Shown here: piece by piece, positions 27,042 through 35,077 of the stretch
Numbering within the stretch: the first letter of the stretch is position 1
Layout: each line of letters opens with the position of its first letter
DNA from: Streptomyces cellulosae
GTDB lineage: Bacteria; Actinomycetota; Actinomycetes; Streptomycetales; Streptomycetaceae
Assembly (NCBI RefSeq): GCF_000721105.1
Contig: NZ_JOEV01000004.1
Location: forward strand, 217,252 to 281,251
DNA length: 64,000 nt
Direction of reading: 5' to 3'
Translations under genes and position numbers: made by a program
The notes under the pieces: model-generated
The model's input: the letters and a program-made list of their open reading frames with translations, nothing else
Databases searched by the model: none
Told to the model about the DNA's origin: nothing

Positions 27042-27647
27042 TCAGGGCACGGGCGGGACCGAGACGGCCATCACCATCTCCATCGGGACCTCGCCCTGGT
27101 TGCCGTACGCGTGCGGGGTGTTGGCCTCGAAGGTGGCGCTCGCGCCCGCCGGGACGCGGTACTCCACGCCGTCGACGGTGAGCGTCAGCTCGCCCGTCGT
27201 GACATGGACCAGTTCGACCGTGCCGGAGGGGTGCGGGTCCGACGGGCTGCTCTCGCCCGGCATCAGCCGCCAGTCCCACATCTCCAGGGGGCCGGGGGCC
27301 TCGGTGCCCGCGAGGAGCCGGTTGTAGCTGCCGGCGTCGGTGTGCCACAGCCGGACGGCCTGGTCGGCGGGGACGACCCGCACCTTGAGGCCCCGTTCGT
27401 AGTCGAGCAGGGTGGTGATGCTGACGCCGAGGGCGTCACCGATCTTCACGACCGTGCCGAGGCTGGGGTTGGTCCGGGCCTGCTCGATCTGGATGAGCAT
27501 CCCGCGGCTGACCCCGGCCCGCGCGGCGAGCACGTCGAGGGTGAAGCCGCGCACGGCACGCCAGTGCTTGACGTTGCGCGCCAGGGACTGGGTCAGCAGG
27601 TCGAGGTCCGACACGTTCCGTCCAATATTGTGAATGACAGAGTTCAT
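27042..27647 (-). CDS. XRE-family regulator with cupin domain
   Basis: This 201-residue regulator has an N-terminal Cro/CI helix-turn-helix (FTLDVLAARAGVSRGMLIQI, EQARTNPSLGTVVKIGDALG) and a C-terminal cupin (about residues 115-198, with SGTVELVHVTTGELTLTVDG). It is divergent from an EamA exporter gene 60 bp away. The pairing suggests the cupin senses a substrate or amino-acid-like ligand of the exporter. The ATG at 27647 lies inside an inverted repeat (GAATGA-N6-TCATTC), consistent with autorepression. Confidence 0.93.
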   Translation of the reverse strand: MNSVIHNIGRNVSDLDLLTQSLARNVKHWRAVRGFTLDVLAARAGVSRGMLIQIEQARTNPSLGTVVKIGDALGVSITTLLDYERGLKVRVVPADQAVRLWHTDAGSYNRLLAGTEAPGPLEMWDWRLMPGESSPSDPHPSGTVELVHVTTGELTLTVDGVEYRVPAGASATFEANTPHAYGNQGEVPMEMVMAVSVPPVP

Positions 27648-27649
27648 TC
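27632..27649. promoter_or_regulatory. Candidate XRE-cupin operator
   Basis: GAATGA (27632-27637) and TCATTC (27644-27649) form an inverted repeat with a 6-bp spacer across the XRE start codon. A further TCATTC half-site lies near 27677, toward the EamA gene. Confidence 0.5.
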
Positions 27650-27706
27650 GACTGCACTACCGTGTGGTGCACCCGATCATTCACCGAACTGTACTGCGAG
27701 GCCCCC

Positions 27707-28564
27707 ATGACAGCACTCTTCGCCCTGGCGACCAGCCTGCTGTGGGGGCTGGCCGACTTCGGCGGCGGACTGCTGACCCGACGCGTCCCGGCACTCACGG
27801 TGGTCGTCGTCTCCCAGACGATCGCGACGGTCGTGCTGGGCGCGATCGTGGTGGCCACCGGCGGCTGGAGCGAGGCCGGCCCGCGGCTGTGGTTCGCGGT
27901 GGCGGCGGGCCTGGCGGGCCCCGTGGCGATGATCTGCTTCTACGAGGCGCTCGCCCGGGGCCCGATGGGAGTCGTCTCCCCGCTGGCCACCCTCAGCGTG
28001 GCGGTCCCCGTGAGCGTGGGTCTCTTCCTCGGCGAACGTCCCGGACTCGTGCAGGCCGCGGGCATCGCGGTCGCCGTGACCGGTGTCGTCCTCGCCGGCG
28101 GACCGCACCTGAGGGGCGCCGCCGTGCAGCGGCAGACCATCGTCCTCACGCTGGTCGCGGCCCTCGGCTTCGGCACGGTGTTCGCGCTGATCGCGGAGGC
28201 CTCGACGACGGTCACCGGCCTGTTCCTCGCCCTGTTCGTGCAGCGCGTGGTCAACGTGGCGGCGGGCGGAGCCGCCCTGCACGTCTCCGTGCGGCGGGGC
28301 GGCGAGGCCCTGCCGCCCGGCGGCTTCCCCTGGGCCTCGCTGCCGGCGCTCGGTTTCGTCGGTCTCGCGGACGTGGCGGCGAACGGCACGTACGCGATCG
28401 CCGCCCAGCACGGCCCGGTCACCGTGGCCGCCGTCCTCGCCTCGCTCTACCCGGTGGTGACGGCCCTGGCCGCCCGCGGCTTCCTCAGCGAACGCCTGCG
28501 GGCGGTCCAGGCGGCGGGGGCGGGTCTGGCGCTGCTGGGCACGTTGTTGCTGGCGGCGGGTTAG
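27707..28564 (+). CDS. EamA/DMT-superfamily transporter
   Basis: This 285-residue integral membrane protein has ten hydrophobic segments arranged as two EamA repeats (LFALATSLLWGLADFGGGLL at the start; AVLASLYPVVTALAARGFLS in the second repeat). DMT proteins usually export amino acids or small metabolites by proton exchange. The ATG at 27707 is preferred to an in-frame ATG at 27662, which would add a polar tail. It is divergent from the XRE-cupin regulator, probably its controller. Confidence 0.93.
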   Translation: MTALFALATSLLWGLADFGGGLLTRRVPALTVVVVSQTIATVVLGAIVVATGGWSEAGPRLWFAVAAGLAGPVAMICFYEALARGPMGVVSPLATLSVAVPVSVGLFLGERPGLVQAAGIAVAVTGVVLAGGPHLRGAAVQRQTIVLTLVAALGFGTVFALIAEASTTVTGLFLALFVQRVVNVAAGGAALHVSVRRGGEALPPGGFPWASLPALGFVGLADVAANGTYAIAAQHGPVTVAAVLASLYPVVTALAARGFLSERLRAVQAAGAGLALLGTLLLAAG

Positions 28565-28594
28565 CCGCACCTCCGGCGCGGGACGACGGGTCCC

Positions 28595-29365
28595 TCAGGC
28601 GTCGGCGTCCAGCTCCGCGAGGCGGGCCACGTCCTTCTCGTCCAAATCCGCCAGTTTCAGCAGCTGTTCGGGGGTGACGCCCTCGGGAATCGGCACCGGG
28701 GGCGGGGTCCGCAGCGGCGGCTGCCAGCCGTCGGCCGGGGTCCACCGCCGGACGACCCGTGCGGGCGCCCCCGCCACCACCGCGTGGTCGGGCACCACCC
28801 CGCGTACGACGGCGCCGGCCGCGACGACCACGTTCCGCCCGATCCGCGCCCCCGGCAGGATCACCGCGCCGGTCCCGACCCAGCACCCCGGCCCTATCTC
28901 CACCGGCTCCATCCGCGGCCACTGCTTGCCGATGGGCTCGTGCGGATCGTCGTACGAGTGGTTCGTGGACGTGACATAGACGTACGGCCCGAAGTAGCAG
29001 TCGCTGCCGATGGTGACCGTCGTGTCGGCGATGACGTGACTGCCCCGGCCGAGGACCACTCCGTCCCCTATCCGCAGGATCGGGTCCGGGCCGAGGTCCA
29101 GGTCGGGCATCAGACCGGCGGTCAGGGTGACCTGTTCGCCGACGATGCAGTGGGCGCCCAGATGGATCCAGGGTTCACCGAAGACCGTGCCGAGCGGGAA
29201 GGCGAGCCGGGTGCCCGTGCCCAGGGCGCCGAAGCGGAAGCGGCCCGGGTGGTCGGCGGTGACGGAGCCGGTGCGCTGCACCCAGGCCCAGCCCGCGTGC
29301 ACGGCCCGCTGGACCGCGCGGCGCCGCCATGATGAGAACGTGTTCTTGCTCTTCGGCACCCGCAC
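28595..29365 (-). CDS. Left-handed beta-helix acyltransferase
   Basis: This 256-residue protein of the maltose/galactoside/serine O-acetyltransferase superfamily has hexapeptide repeats running from about residue 65 to 200 (VTLTAGLMPDL, VVLGRGSHVIADTTVTIGSD, VGTGAVILPGARIGRNVVVA). STNHSYDDPHEPI in the middle carries the catalytic-type histidine. The GTG at 29365 is chosen; another GTG two codons later is equally possible. It is divergent from the gamma-carbonic-anhydrase-type gene. The acceptor is unknown; the length and the proline-rich tail suggest a polysaccharide or glycan substrate. Confidence 0.87.
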   Translation of the reverse strand: MRVPKSKNTFSSWRRRAVQRAVHAGWAWVQRTGSVTADHPGRFRFGALGTGTRLAFPLGTVFGEPWIHLGAHCIVGEQVTLTAGLMPDLDLGPDPILRIGDGVVLGRGSHVIADTTVTIGSDCYFGPYVYVTSTNHSYDDPHEPIGKQWPRMEPVEIGPGCWVGTGAVILPGARIGRNVVVAAGAVVRGVVPDHAVVAGAPARVVRRWTPADGWQPPLRTPPPVPIPEGVTPEQLLKLADLDEKDVARLAELDADA

Positions 29366-29489
29366 ACCGTACTCAGCGTGACGTGAACCCATGAGTTCGA
29401 GGGCCTGTGATCTTCGCCCCACCCGGTGGCGTACGGTGCCCATGTCGATGGCGACGACGAGTACGCGGAGCGACAACGAGGTGAGGGCG

Positions 29490-30020
29490 ATGGCGCACAA
29501 GGCGTTGATCACGGGCATCGGCGGCAAGGAACCGAAGATCCACGAGGAGGCGTTCGTGGCGCCCAACGCGTCGGTGATCGGAGACGTGACGCTGGAGGCG
29601 GGCGCGAGCGTCTGGTACGGCGCCGTGGTGCGCGGCGACGTCGAGCGGATCTCCGTCGGCGCGCAGAGCAACATCCAGGACAATTGCACGCTGCACGCCG
29701 ACCCCGGTTACCCCGTCGCCATCGGCGAACGGGTCTCCGTCGGCCACAACGCGGTGGTGCACGGGGCGACGGTCGGGGACGACTGCCTGATCGGCATGGG
29801 GGCCACCGTGCTCAACGGCGCGGTGATCGGCGCGGGTTCGCTCGTCGCGGCGCAGGCGTTGGTGCCGCAGGGGATGGAGGTGCCGCCGGGCTCACTGGTG
29901 GCGGGGGTGCCGGCGAAGGTGAGGCGGGAACTGACGGAGGAGGAGCGTCAGGGCGTGACGCTGAACGGCACGCTGTACGCGGAGTTGGGGAAGGCGCACC
30001 GCGAGGTGCACGCGGACTGA
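29490..30020 (+). CDS. Gamma-carbonic-anhydrase-like protein
   Basis: This 176-residue trimeric left-handed beta-helix protein retains the three zinc-binding histidines of gamma carbonic anhydrases (H69 in NCTLHAD; H86 and H91 in SVGHNAVVHG). The proton-shuttle region of archaeal Cam is absent, as in most bacterial homologues, so activity is uncertain. The ATG at 29490 follows a GAGGTGAGGG ribosome-binding site. The gene is divergent from another beta-helix protein, an unusual pairing. Confidence 0.92.
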   Translation: MAHKALITGIGGKEPKIHEEAFVAPNASVIGDVTLEAGASVWYGAVVRGDVERISVGAQSNIQDNCTLHADPGYPVAIGERVSVGHNAVVHGATVGDDCLIGMGATVLNGAVIGAGSLVAAQALVPQGMEVPPGSLVAGVPAKVRRELTEEERQGVTLNGTLYAELGKAHREVHAD

Positions 30021-30035
30021 GCCGCAGCCGGCGTC

Positions 30036-30695
30036 TCAGTCGGCGGGGACAGGCTCCGGTCCGGCCTCGGACTCGGCCTCCTGCTTCTGCGCCGTCGCCT
30101 TCTTGGCCTTGCGCTTCAGCACCAGCATCGACGTCAGCCCCACCAGCACCGCCGCCACCAGACCCAGCCACGAGAACCGCTTCAGCCACGACTCCGCGAC
30201 GATCCCGACGTAGTAGATGACCGCGGTGGTCCCGCCCGCCCAGATGATGCCGCCGAGCACGTTGGCGATCAGGAACTTCCAGTACGGCATCCGCAGCACG
30301 CCCGCCAGCGGCCCCGCGAAGATTCGCAGCAGGGCGACGAAGCGACCGAAGAAGACGGCCCACATGCCCCACTTCTGGAAGGACCGCTCGGCGGTGGCGA
30401 TGTGCCCCTCGCCGAAGTGCTTGGGGAACTTCTTGCCGAGCCAGGCGAGCAGGGGCCGGCCGCCCCTGCGGCCGATGGCGTAGCCGATGGAGTCGCCCAC
30501 GATCGCGCCGAGGCTGGCGCAGGCGCCGAGGATCACCGGGTTGATGCCGGCGTGCTGCGAGGACAGCAGCGCGGCGGAGACCAGGATGATCTCGCCGGGC
30601 AGCGGTATGCCCAGGCTCTCCAGACCGATGACCAGTCCCACGAGGGCGTAGACGGCTGCCGCGGGCACCGTGTCGAGCCAGTCCTGGACGTGCAA
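30036..30695 (-). CDS. DedA-family membrane protein
   Basis: This 219-residue polytopic protein has the DedA core: GLESLGIPLPGEIILVSAAL, a re-entrant loop region, GDSIGYAIGRRGG and FFGRFVALLRIFAGPLAGVL with the essential arginines. It has a Lys/Glu-rich cytoplasmic tail. DedA proteins are implicated in lipid-carrier (undecaprenyl phosphate or PE) recycling and proton-motive-force homeostasis. The TTG at 30695 is selected because GGGGAGGA lies 8 bp upstream. It ends 15 bp from the convergent gamma-carbonic-anhydrase-type gene. Confidence 0.93.
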   Translation of the reverse strand: MHVQDWLDTVPAAAVYALVGLVIGLESLGIPLPGEIILVSAALLSSQHAGINPVILGACASLGAIVGDSIGYAIGRRGGRPLLAWLGKKFPKHFGEGHIATAERSFQKWGMWAVFFGRFVALLRIFAGPLAGVLRMPYWKFLIANVLGGIIWAGGTTAVIYYVGIVAESWLKRFSWLGLVAAVLVGLTSMLVLKRKAKKATAQKQEAESEAGPEPVPAD

Positions 30696-30788
30696 CGCCG
30701 GTTCCTCCCCTGTCGCTTTTCCTGCGTTCCCGGCGTGCGCCTCGGCACGTTTCCGGCGTACGTCCCGGCCGGACGCACGCCGGGAAGC

Positions 30789-32711
30789 CTACCGGGTCAC
30801 CGGAAGGCCGAGGCCGCTGGTGACATGGTGGGTGACTTTCGTTACTTTCACGACCTTCGAGACATTCATGGCGACCGGCCCGGCGTCACCCTCGGCGTGG
30901 ACCACGACGCCCTCCACGAGGGCTCCGGCATCCTCGACCGGAGTCGTCGGCTCGGGTTCGGCGCGGTGGCCGACCTGGGCGACCCGTGTCTCGTACGGCT
31001 CCGGCGGACCCTGGGACAGCTCCGCCGACGGGGGCCGGGGAGCACCGGGGAGCCGGCCCAGCGGTCCCGCGCCGGGAGGCGACGGAGCGGGCTTCGGCAC
31101 GTACGGCGTGTTCGGCCGGCTCGGCGCATCGGAGGGCGCCGGCAGGCCTCCCGGCGTCTCCGTGCCCGGCACTCGCTCGCCCCGGGGTGAGCCGGTCAGC
31201 CCGTTCACGGCCTCCAGCGCCCACCGCTGCCCGGCGGATCCGTCCCGTTCGGCGACGACCACGGCCCGGCCGGGCCCGGCGGCGACCAGCAGCCCGCCGC
31301 CCCGGCGCAGTAGCAGTTCGCCCCGCACCGTGAGGTCGTAGCGGACCTCCCCGGCGTGCACCAGGCAGTCGGCCAGGACGACGGCGCCCTCGTCGGCGTC
31401 GGCATCGAGGCAGAGGGTGGGGTCGGCGGCGGACCGCAGGAGTCCGTCGTCCTGGTACGTCCACAGCTGCGAGCCGGCCGACGAGCACGCCGCCAGGACG
31501 GTCCTGACGCCGTCCTCGGTGCGGTCGCCGCGCAGGTCGAGGCAGAGTCCGGCATGCGGGTTGCGGAGCCTGCCGTGCCCGGTCCCGCCCGGTTTCACGA
31601 CGGAGGCGGTGGACGGGGCCCCGTCGGCGGACGAGCCGCCGGTGGGCCCCGGGGAGACGGAGTGGCCGCTCGCCGTTCCCCAGGTGGCGCCGGGCGCGGG
31701 GACGCCGCCCTCGCCGGACCAGCTCCTGACGACGAGCACGGTCGCGAGCAGCGCGAGGGACAGGACGCCCGCGCCCACGAGCACGGCCTTGGTGTGCCGG
31801 CGGGCCGGGGCGAGCCGCCCGGATGCGGGGCGGTGCCGACCGCCGGGCCTCGGCCGGGCGAACGGGTGAGCCGACCTCGGTGCGTGGGTGGCGGCAGGGC
31901 CGGGCCGGGAGTCGAGATAGCGGCGGGCGCCCCAGCCGAGCACGGTTTCGGCGAGCAGTACTTCCAGGCCGCCCTCGAAATGACCGAGCTGCTCGGCGGC
32001 GTGCCGGCAGTAGCGGCAGACCGTCAGATGCCGTTGGACATCGGGCAGCAGGGATCCGCCACGGCGAATGGGGCCATCGAGGAGCCGGCTGTAGAAGCGG
32101 CATTCCCTGGTGGGGGCGAGTTCCCGGTGGGCCCGGACACAGCCCGCCCTGAATTGTTCGCGTGCCTGTTCCAGCGCGGCCGTCGCTCTGGCCGTGTCCA
32201 CCCCGAGCAGACCCGCCGGAACGGATATGGGCTCGGCCTCGACCTCGGTGTGCCACAGCAGACATTGGGAGGCTCCGGGAAGAGCGAGGAATGCGCGCTC
32301 GGCGAGCCGTCGCCTTTCGGGAGTGATCGCCCTCGCCGCGCGCAGTCCGCGACCGCCGGTCGTTTTGCGGAGCACCGGCAGTACGGCGGAAATGCCGTCG
32401 TCCGCGGCCCACTCCTTCACCGTGTCCCGTACCGCCCCCAGAAGTTGCGGCCGCACGGCCCCACCGCTCGCCCGTCCGAGCACTCGGTGGAACGCGGCCG
32501 CGGTCGCCGTGGACGCCGAATCCGCCGACGAGGCCAGGCAGATGACCGCGTAGTCATGTGCCGCCCGCCAGTGCCGGGCCATCAACAGCGCGACGGCGTG
32601 GGCGTCCTGGGTGGTGCCGCCCAGCCGGGCGACGAGTTCACGGTCGGACTCCCCGGGGCCGGCTCCGGGCCGGGGCGGGTACGGAGGACGGGGTGGGTAG
32701 GGGGATTGCAC
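30789..32711 (-). CDS. Sigma-like / zinc-finger / transmembrane / ricin-B fusion protein
   Basis: This 640-residue multidomain protein begins at the GTG at 32711. Residues 35-80 (LMARHWRAAHDYAVICLASS) resemble sigma-70 region 2. Residues 138-198 (ERAFLALPGASQCLLWHTEV) resemble region 4 of ECF sigma factors. An anti-sigma-type zinc finger follows (HLTVCRYC; H228, C232, C235), then one membrane helix (about 309-328). The extracytoplasmic part has a ricin-B lectin domain (about 378-510) and a long Pro-rich tail. ECF families with a fused zinc finger, membrane helix and carbohydrate-binding domain are known in actinobacteria. The region-4 recognition helix looks eroded here. It may couple cell-wall sugar sensing to transcription. 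Confidence 0.82.
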   Translation of the reverse strand: MQSPYPPRPPYPPRPGAGPGESDRELVARLGGTTQDAHAVALLMARHWRAAHDYAVICLASSADSASTATAAAFHRVLGRASGGAVRPQLLGAVRDTVKEWAADDGISAVLPVLRKTTGGRGLRAARAITPERRRLAERAFLALPGASQCLLWHTEVEAEPISVPAGLLGVDTARATAALEQAREQFRAGCVRAHRELAPTRECRFYSRLLDGPIRRGGSLLPDVQRHLTVCRYCRHAAEQLGHFEGGLEVLLAETVLGWGARRYLDSRPGPAATHAPRSAHPFARPRPGGRHRPASGRLAPARRHTKAVLVGAGVLSLALLATVLVVRSWSGEGGVPAPGATWGTASGHSVSPGPTGGSSADGAPSTASVVKPGGTGHGRLRNPHAGLCLDLRGDRTEDGVRTVLAACSSAGSQLWTYQDDGLLRSAADPTLCLDADADEGAVVLADCLVHAGEVRYDLTVRGELLLRRGGGLLVAAGPGRAVVVAERDGSAGQRWALEAVNGLTGSPRGERVPGTETPGGLPAPSDAPSRPNTPYVPKPAPSPPGAGPLGRLPGAPRPPSAELSQGPPEPYETRVAQVGHRAEPEPTTPVEDAGALVEGVVVHAEGDAGPVAMNVSKVVKVTKVTHHVTSGLGLPVTR

Positions 32712-33131
32712 TGGACCATTTCCTTCCAAGCCGCAGGACGGCATGCCGAACGCGCGTCCGTAGGAAAGCAGGTGCCTGACTGGTGCATACCTGTGCCGCG
32801 TCACGTGCGGAGCGGTTTGAGGGGTCAACCGCAGTGATCGACTGCGGGACCGCTCACCCTCGCACAATTGACGTACGGGAAACAAGAACTTCGAGTGACC
32901 CACGTTCAAAAAGGCGTAAATTCAGAAAAGTTACCGCCGGTATCCGCACCCGCATTCGAAATTACCCGTCACGGGCTCGCCAAGTTGTGTACGAGGCAAG
33001 CCGGTCGGTCCACGAAATCTCCCACCACGGGACCCGGCCCAGGGCGGGCTCCGGGCTTCCCCCGACGCGCGAGGGCCCCGGACAGTCGAACTGTCCGGGG
33101 CCCGGTACGCCGCCACTGCCGCGACTACCGC
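32712..33131. other. 420-bp gene-free stretch
   Basis: No gene is supported. Positions 32860-32985 are markedly less GC-rich than the surroundings and are the best candidate for the promoter of the sigma-like/ricin gene, which starts at 32711 on the minus strand. The right-hand end contains a strong hairpin (33073-33103), listed separately. Confidence 0.6.
33073..33103 (-). terminator. 14-bp-stem hairpin terminator
   Basis: Perfect 14-bp arms (GGGCCCCGGACAGT at 33073-33086 and its complement at 33090-33103) surround a CGA triloop. It lies 29 bp after the stop of the minus-strand hot-dog gene. It is the strongest terminator-like structure in the window and could work in both directions. Confidence 0.85.
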
Positions 33132-33584
33132 TCAGTCATTGGGGCGCAGCGTCCAGATCACCGTCATCTCCCCGGTGACGGCCCCGTCCTCGCGCTGGAT
33201 GGCGACGGCCACCGGGAACTCCGGGCGCCTGCCCTCGTCGAGTTCCGCGACGATCTCGGCGACGGGGCGCCCGAGTGTCGCGGTGGCGGTGACCGGCCCC
33301 AGGGCGATCTTCTTGAACGCGATCTCGGCGGTCACCGGAAGCGGCACCGCACGCGAGAGCTGGTCCCCGAAAGCCGCCAGCACGATCGCCCCACTGGCCG
33401 ACTCGCCCAGCGTGAACATCGCCCCGGCATGCGGTCCGCCCACGTGGTTGCGGTACTCGCTCTGATCCGGAAGGGCCAGCACGGCCTTCTCCGCGGAGGT
33501 TTCCAGGTATTCCAGGTTCAGCGTCCGAACCATCGGCACCGTGGCGGCGAGCAACTCGCCGATCGACATCTGATCTGCGCTCAT
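33132..33584 (-). CDS. Hot-dog-fold thioesterase-like protein (PaaI/DUF4442 type)
   Basis: This 150-residue protein has the hot-dog core motif NHVGGPHAGAMFTLGESASG, close to PaaI/YiiD-type acyl-CoA thioesterases and DUF4442. It probably hydrolyses or binds an acyl-CoA; the substrate is not predictable. The ATG at 33584 opens the frame. It is a single gene bounded by a strong hairpin terminator on its 3' side. Confidence 0.9.
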   Translation of the reverse strand: MSADQMSIGELLAATVPMVRTLNLEYLETSAEKAVLALPDQSEYRNHVGGPHAGAMFTLGESASGAIVLAAFGDQLSRAVPLPVTAEIAFKKIALGPVTATATLGRPVAEIVAELDEGRRPEFPVAVAIQREDGAVTGEMTVIWTLRPND

Positions 33585-33655
33585 ACCGCATGTTACCCAC
33601 GAGTAGCCTCGATTGACCAGGACTGTCGGCTGATCGCCGTATCCTTTCCGCCCAT

Positions 33656-33784
33656 GTGCCCGACGGCGGTTTCGCGTCCTGGTCGTTCGTCGGTGCCGCC
33701 GGGGTCGGTGAGGAGGTCCCGGACGCCACGATCGAGCGGATCATGAAGACGGTACGGATCTACGAACCCGTGGACGAACGCTGA
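33656..33784 (+). pseudogene. C-terminal remnant of a paralogue of the downstream gene
   Basis: The 43 codons ending in TGA at 33782-33784 read VPDGGFASWSFVGAAGVGEE then VPDATIERIMKTVRIYEP. They align with the last 40 residues of the intact protein at 33851-34888 (GDYVSWNFYGAKGVNEEVSK, ETIMKILSTVRLHG). Shared positions include SW-F-GA-GV-EEV---TI--I--TVR. An in-frame stop at 33614-33616 closes the frame upstream and no start or ribosome-binding site fits. This is therefore the 3' stump of a deleted tandem paralogue. Confidence 0.7.
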
Positions 33785-33850
33785 TTTGCTACGGCCCTGA
33801 CAAGAAGAAGTGGCCGAATCGTGTCCCTGGCGGCACTAGGGTGGCTGCCC

Positions 33851-34888
33851 ATGTGGCCAGGACAGCAGCAGCCGCCCGGGGGCGAGCAGAACCCGCAGCA
33901 GCACGACAACCCGTACCAGCAGCCGGGATACCAACAGCCGAATCCGTACCAGCAGCCGGGGTTCCAGCAGCCCGGACCGCAGCAGCCGGGGTATCAGCAG
34001 CCCAACACGTATGCGCAGCAGCCGCAGTGGGGCGCACCGGGACCGGTGGGCGCGCCCCAGCCGCCCTCCGGTGGTGGCGGGAACCGGACGAAGGTGGTCG
34101 CGATCGTGGCGGCCCTCGCGGTGGTCGCGGCGGCCGGTGTGACCGGTTTCCTGGTCCTGGGCGGGGACAAGGACGACGAGGCGGACGGCAAGGACGCGAA
34201 GGCGTCGGCGAGCGCGTCGACCGAGCCGAGCGATTCGGCTTCGGCGTCCGCCTCCGCGGACGACCCGCGGGGCGGCGAGGCCGAGAAGGCGACCGTCGCG
34301 GGCTGGAAGGTCGTCGTGAACCCCAAGTGGGGTACGGCCTTCGACGTGCCGGCGGACTGGGAGGTGCAGCCCCCGACCTCGTCGATCGCCTTCGAGGAGG
34401 AGAACTCCGACGACCTCAAGCCGATCATCACGATGGGGGCGCCGGCGCTCCTCAAGTCCAACTGGTGCGAGTCCGACGACGACAAGGACGGCCGCAAGGA
34501 GTCCATGTCGCTGGCCGCGACGGGCACCAAGGGGGCCAACGGCGCGAAGAACACCGACGTGATCGCGCTGAACACCCCGGCCTGGTGGGTCTACGGCGGG
34601 TACACCCAGCCTGACAAGAAGAGCATCACGGTCGCCAAGAAGGCCACGCCCTACACCACCGCGTCCGGCGTCAAGGGCAGCTACTCCTGGGCGTCGTCGA
34701 CGAACACCCCCGCCAAGGGCAAGTGCATCACCGACGGCAAGGCGATCACGTTCGGCTTCAAGAACTCGGCCGGCGACTACGTGTCGTGGAACTTCTACGG
34801 GGCCAAGGGCGTCAATGAAGAGGTTTCCAAGGAGACCATCATGAAGATCCTCAGCACGGTACGGCTGCACGGGGACCCGACGGACTGA
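33851..34888 (+). CDS. Membrane-anchored protein with Q/P-rich N-terminus
   Basis: This 345-residue protein begins with about 75 residues rich in YQQPG/NPYQQPG repeats, as found in Streptomyces serine/threonine-kinase-associated and membrane signalling proteins. One membrane helix follows (VVAIVAALAVVAAAGVTGFL, about residues 79-100), then a Ser/Ala/Asp-rich linker. The extracytoplasmic globular domain (about 150-345) has two cysteines that could pair (KSNWCESD and KGKCITDG). I cannot name the domain with confidence. The ATG at 33851 starts the Q/P-rich tail directly. A C-terminal stump of a paralogue lies 66 bp upstream. Confidence 0.8.
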   Translation: MWPGQQQPPGGEQNPQQHDNPYQQPGYQQPNPYQQPGFQQPGPQQPGYQQPNTYAQQPQWGAPGPVGAPQPPSGGGGNRTKVVAIVAALAVVAAAGVTGFLVLGGDKDDEADGKDAKASASASTEPSDSASASASADDPRGGEAEKATVAGWKVVVNPKWGTAFDVPADWEVQPPTSSIAFEEENSDDLKPIITMGAPALLKSNWCESDDDKDGRKESMSLAATGTKGANGAKNTDVIALNTPAWWVYGGYTQPDKKSITVAKKATPYTTASGVKGSYSWASSTNTPAKGKCITDGKAITFGFKNSAGDYVSWNFYGAKGVNEEVSKETIMKILSTVRLHGDPTD

Positions 34889-34913
34889 GCCCTCCAAACC
34901 TTCTACGGCCCCT

Positions 34914-35066
34914 GTGTGCCCGCACGGGAACCAGCCCACCACGGAGGAGCTCACCGAGTGGCGGCTGTGGGTGACTTCTGTCTTTCTTGCGAGGAATCCC
35001 TCGCGCGCGCAGGCGGCGAGCCAGAACGAACAGGCCCGCCTGCTGGGGCAACGGCGGGGGAGCTGA
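34914..35066 (+). CDS. Possible small protein (50 residues)
   Basis: A GTG at 34914 opens 50 codons (CPHGNQPTTEELTEWRLWVT then SVFLARNPSRAQAASQNEQA), closed by TGA at 35064-35066. The composition is that of a folded, Glu/Arg-rich small protein. The frame uses mostly G/C third positions in its 3' half but less so early on. There is no clear ribosome-binding site. It sits between the Q/P-rich membrane protein and the convergent spermidine-synthase-like gene. It may be real or a chance frame. Confidence 0.3.
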   Translation: MCPHGNQPTTEELTEWRLWVTSVFLARNPSRAQAASQNEQARLLGQRRGS

Positions 35067-35077
35067 CCTATGACGGC

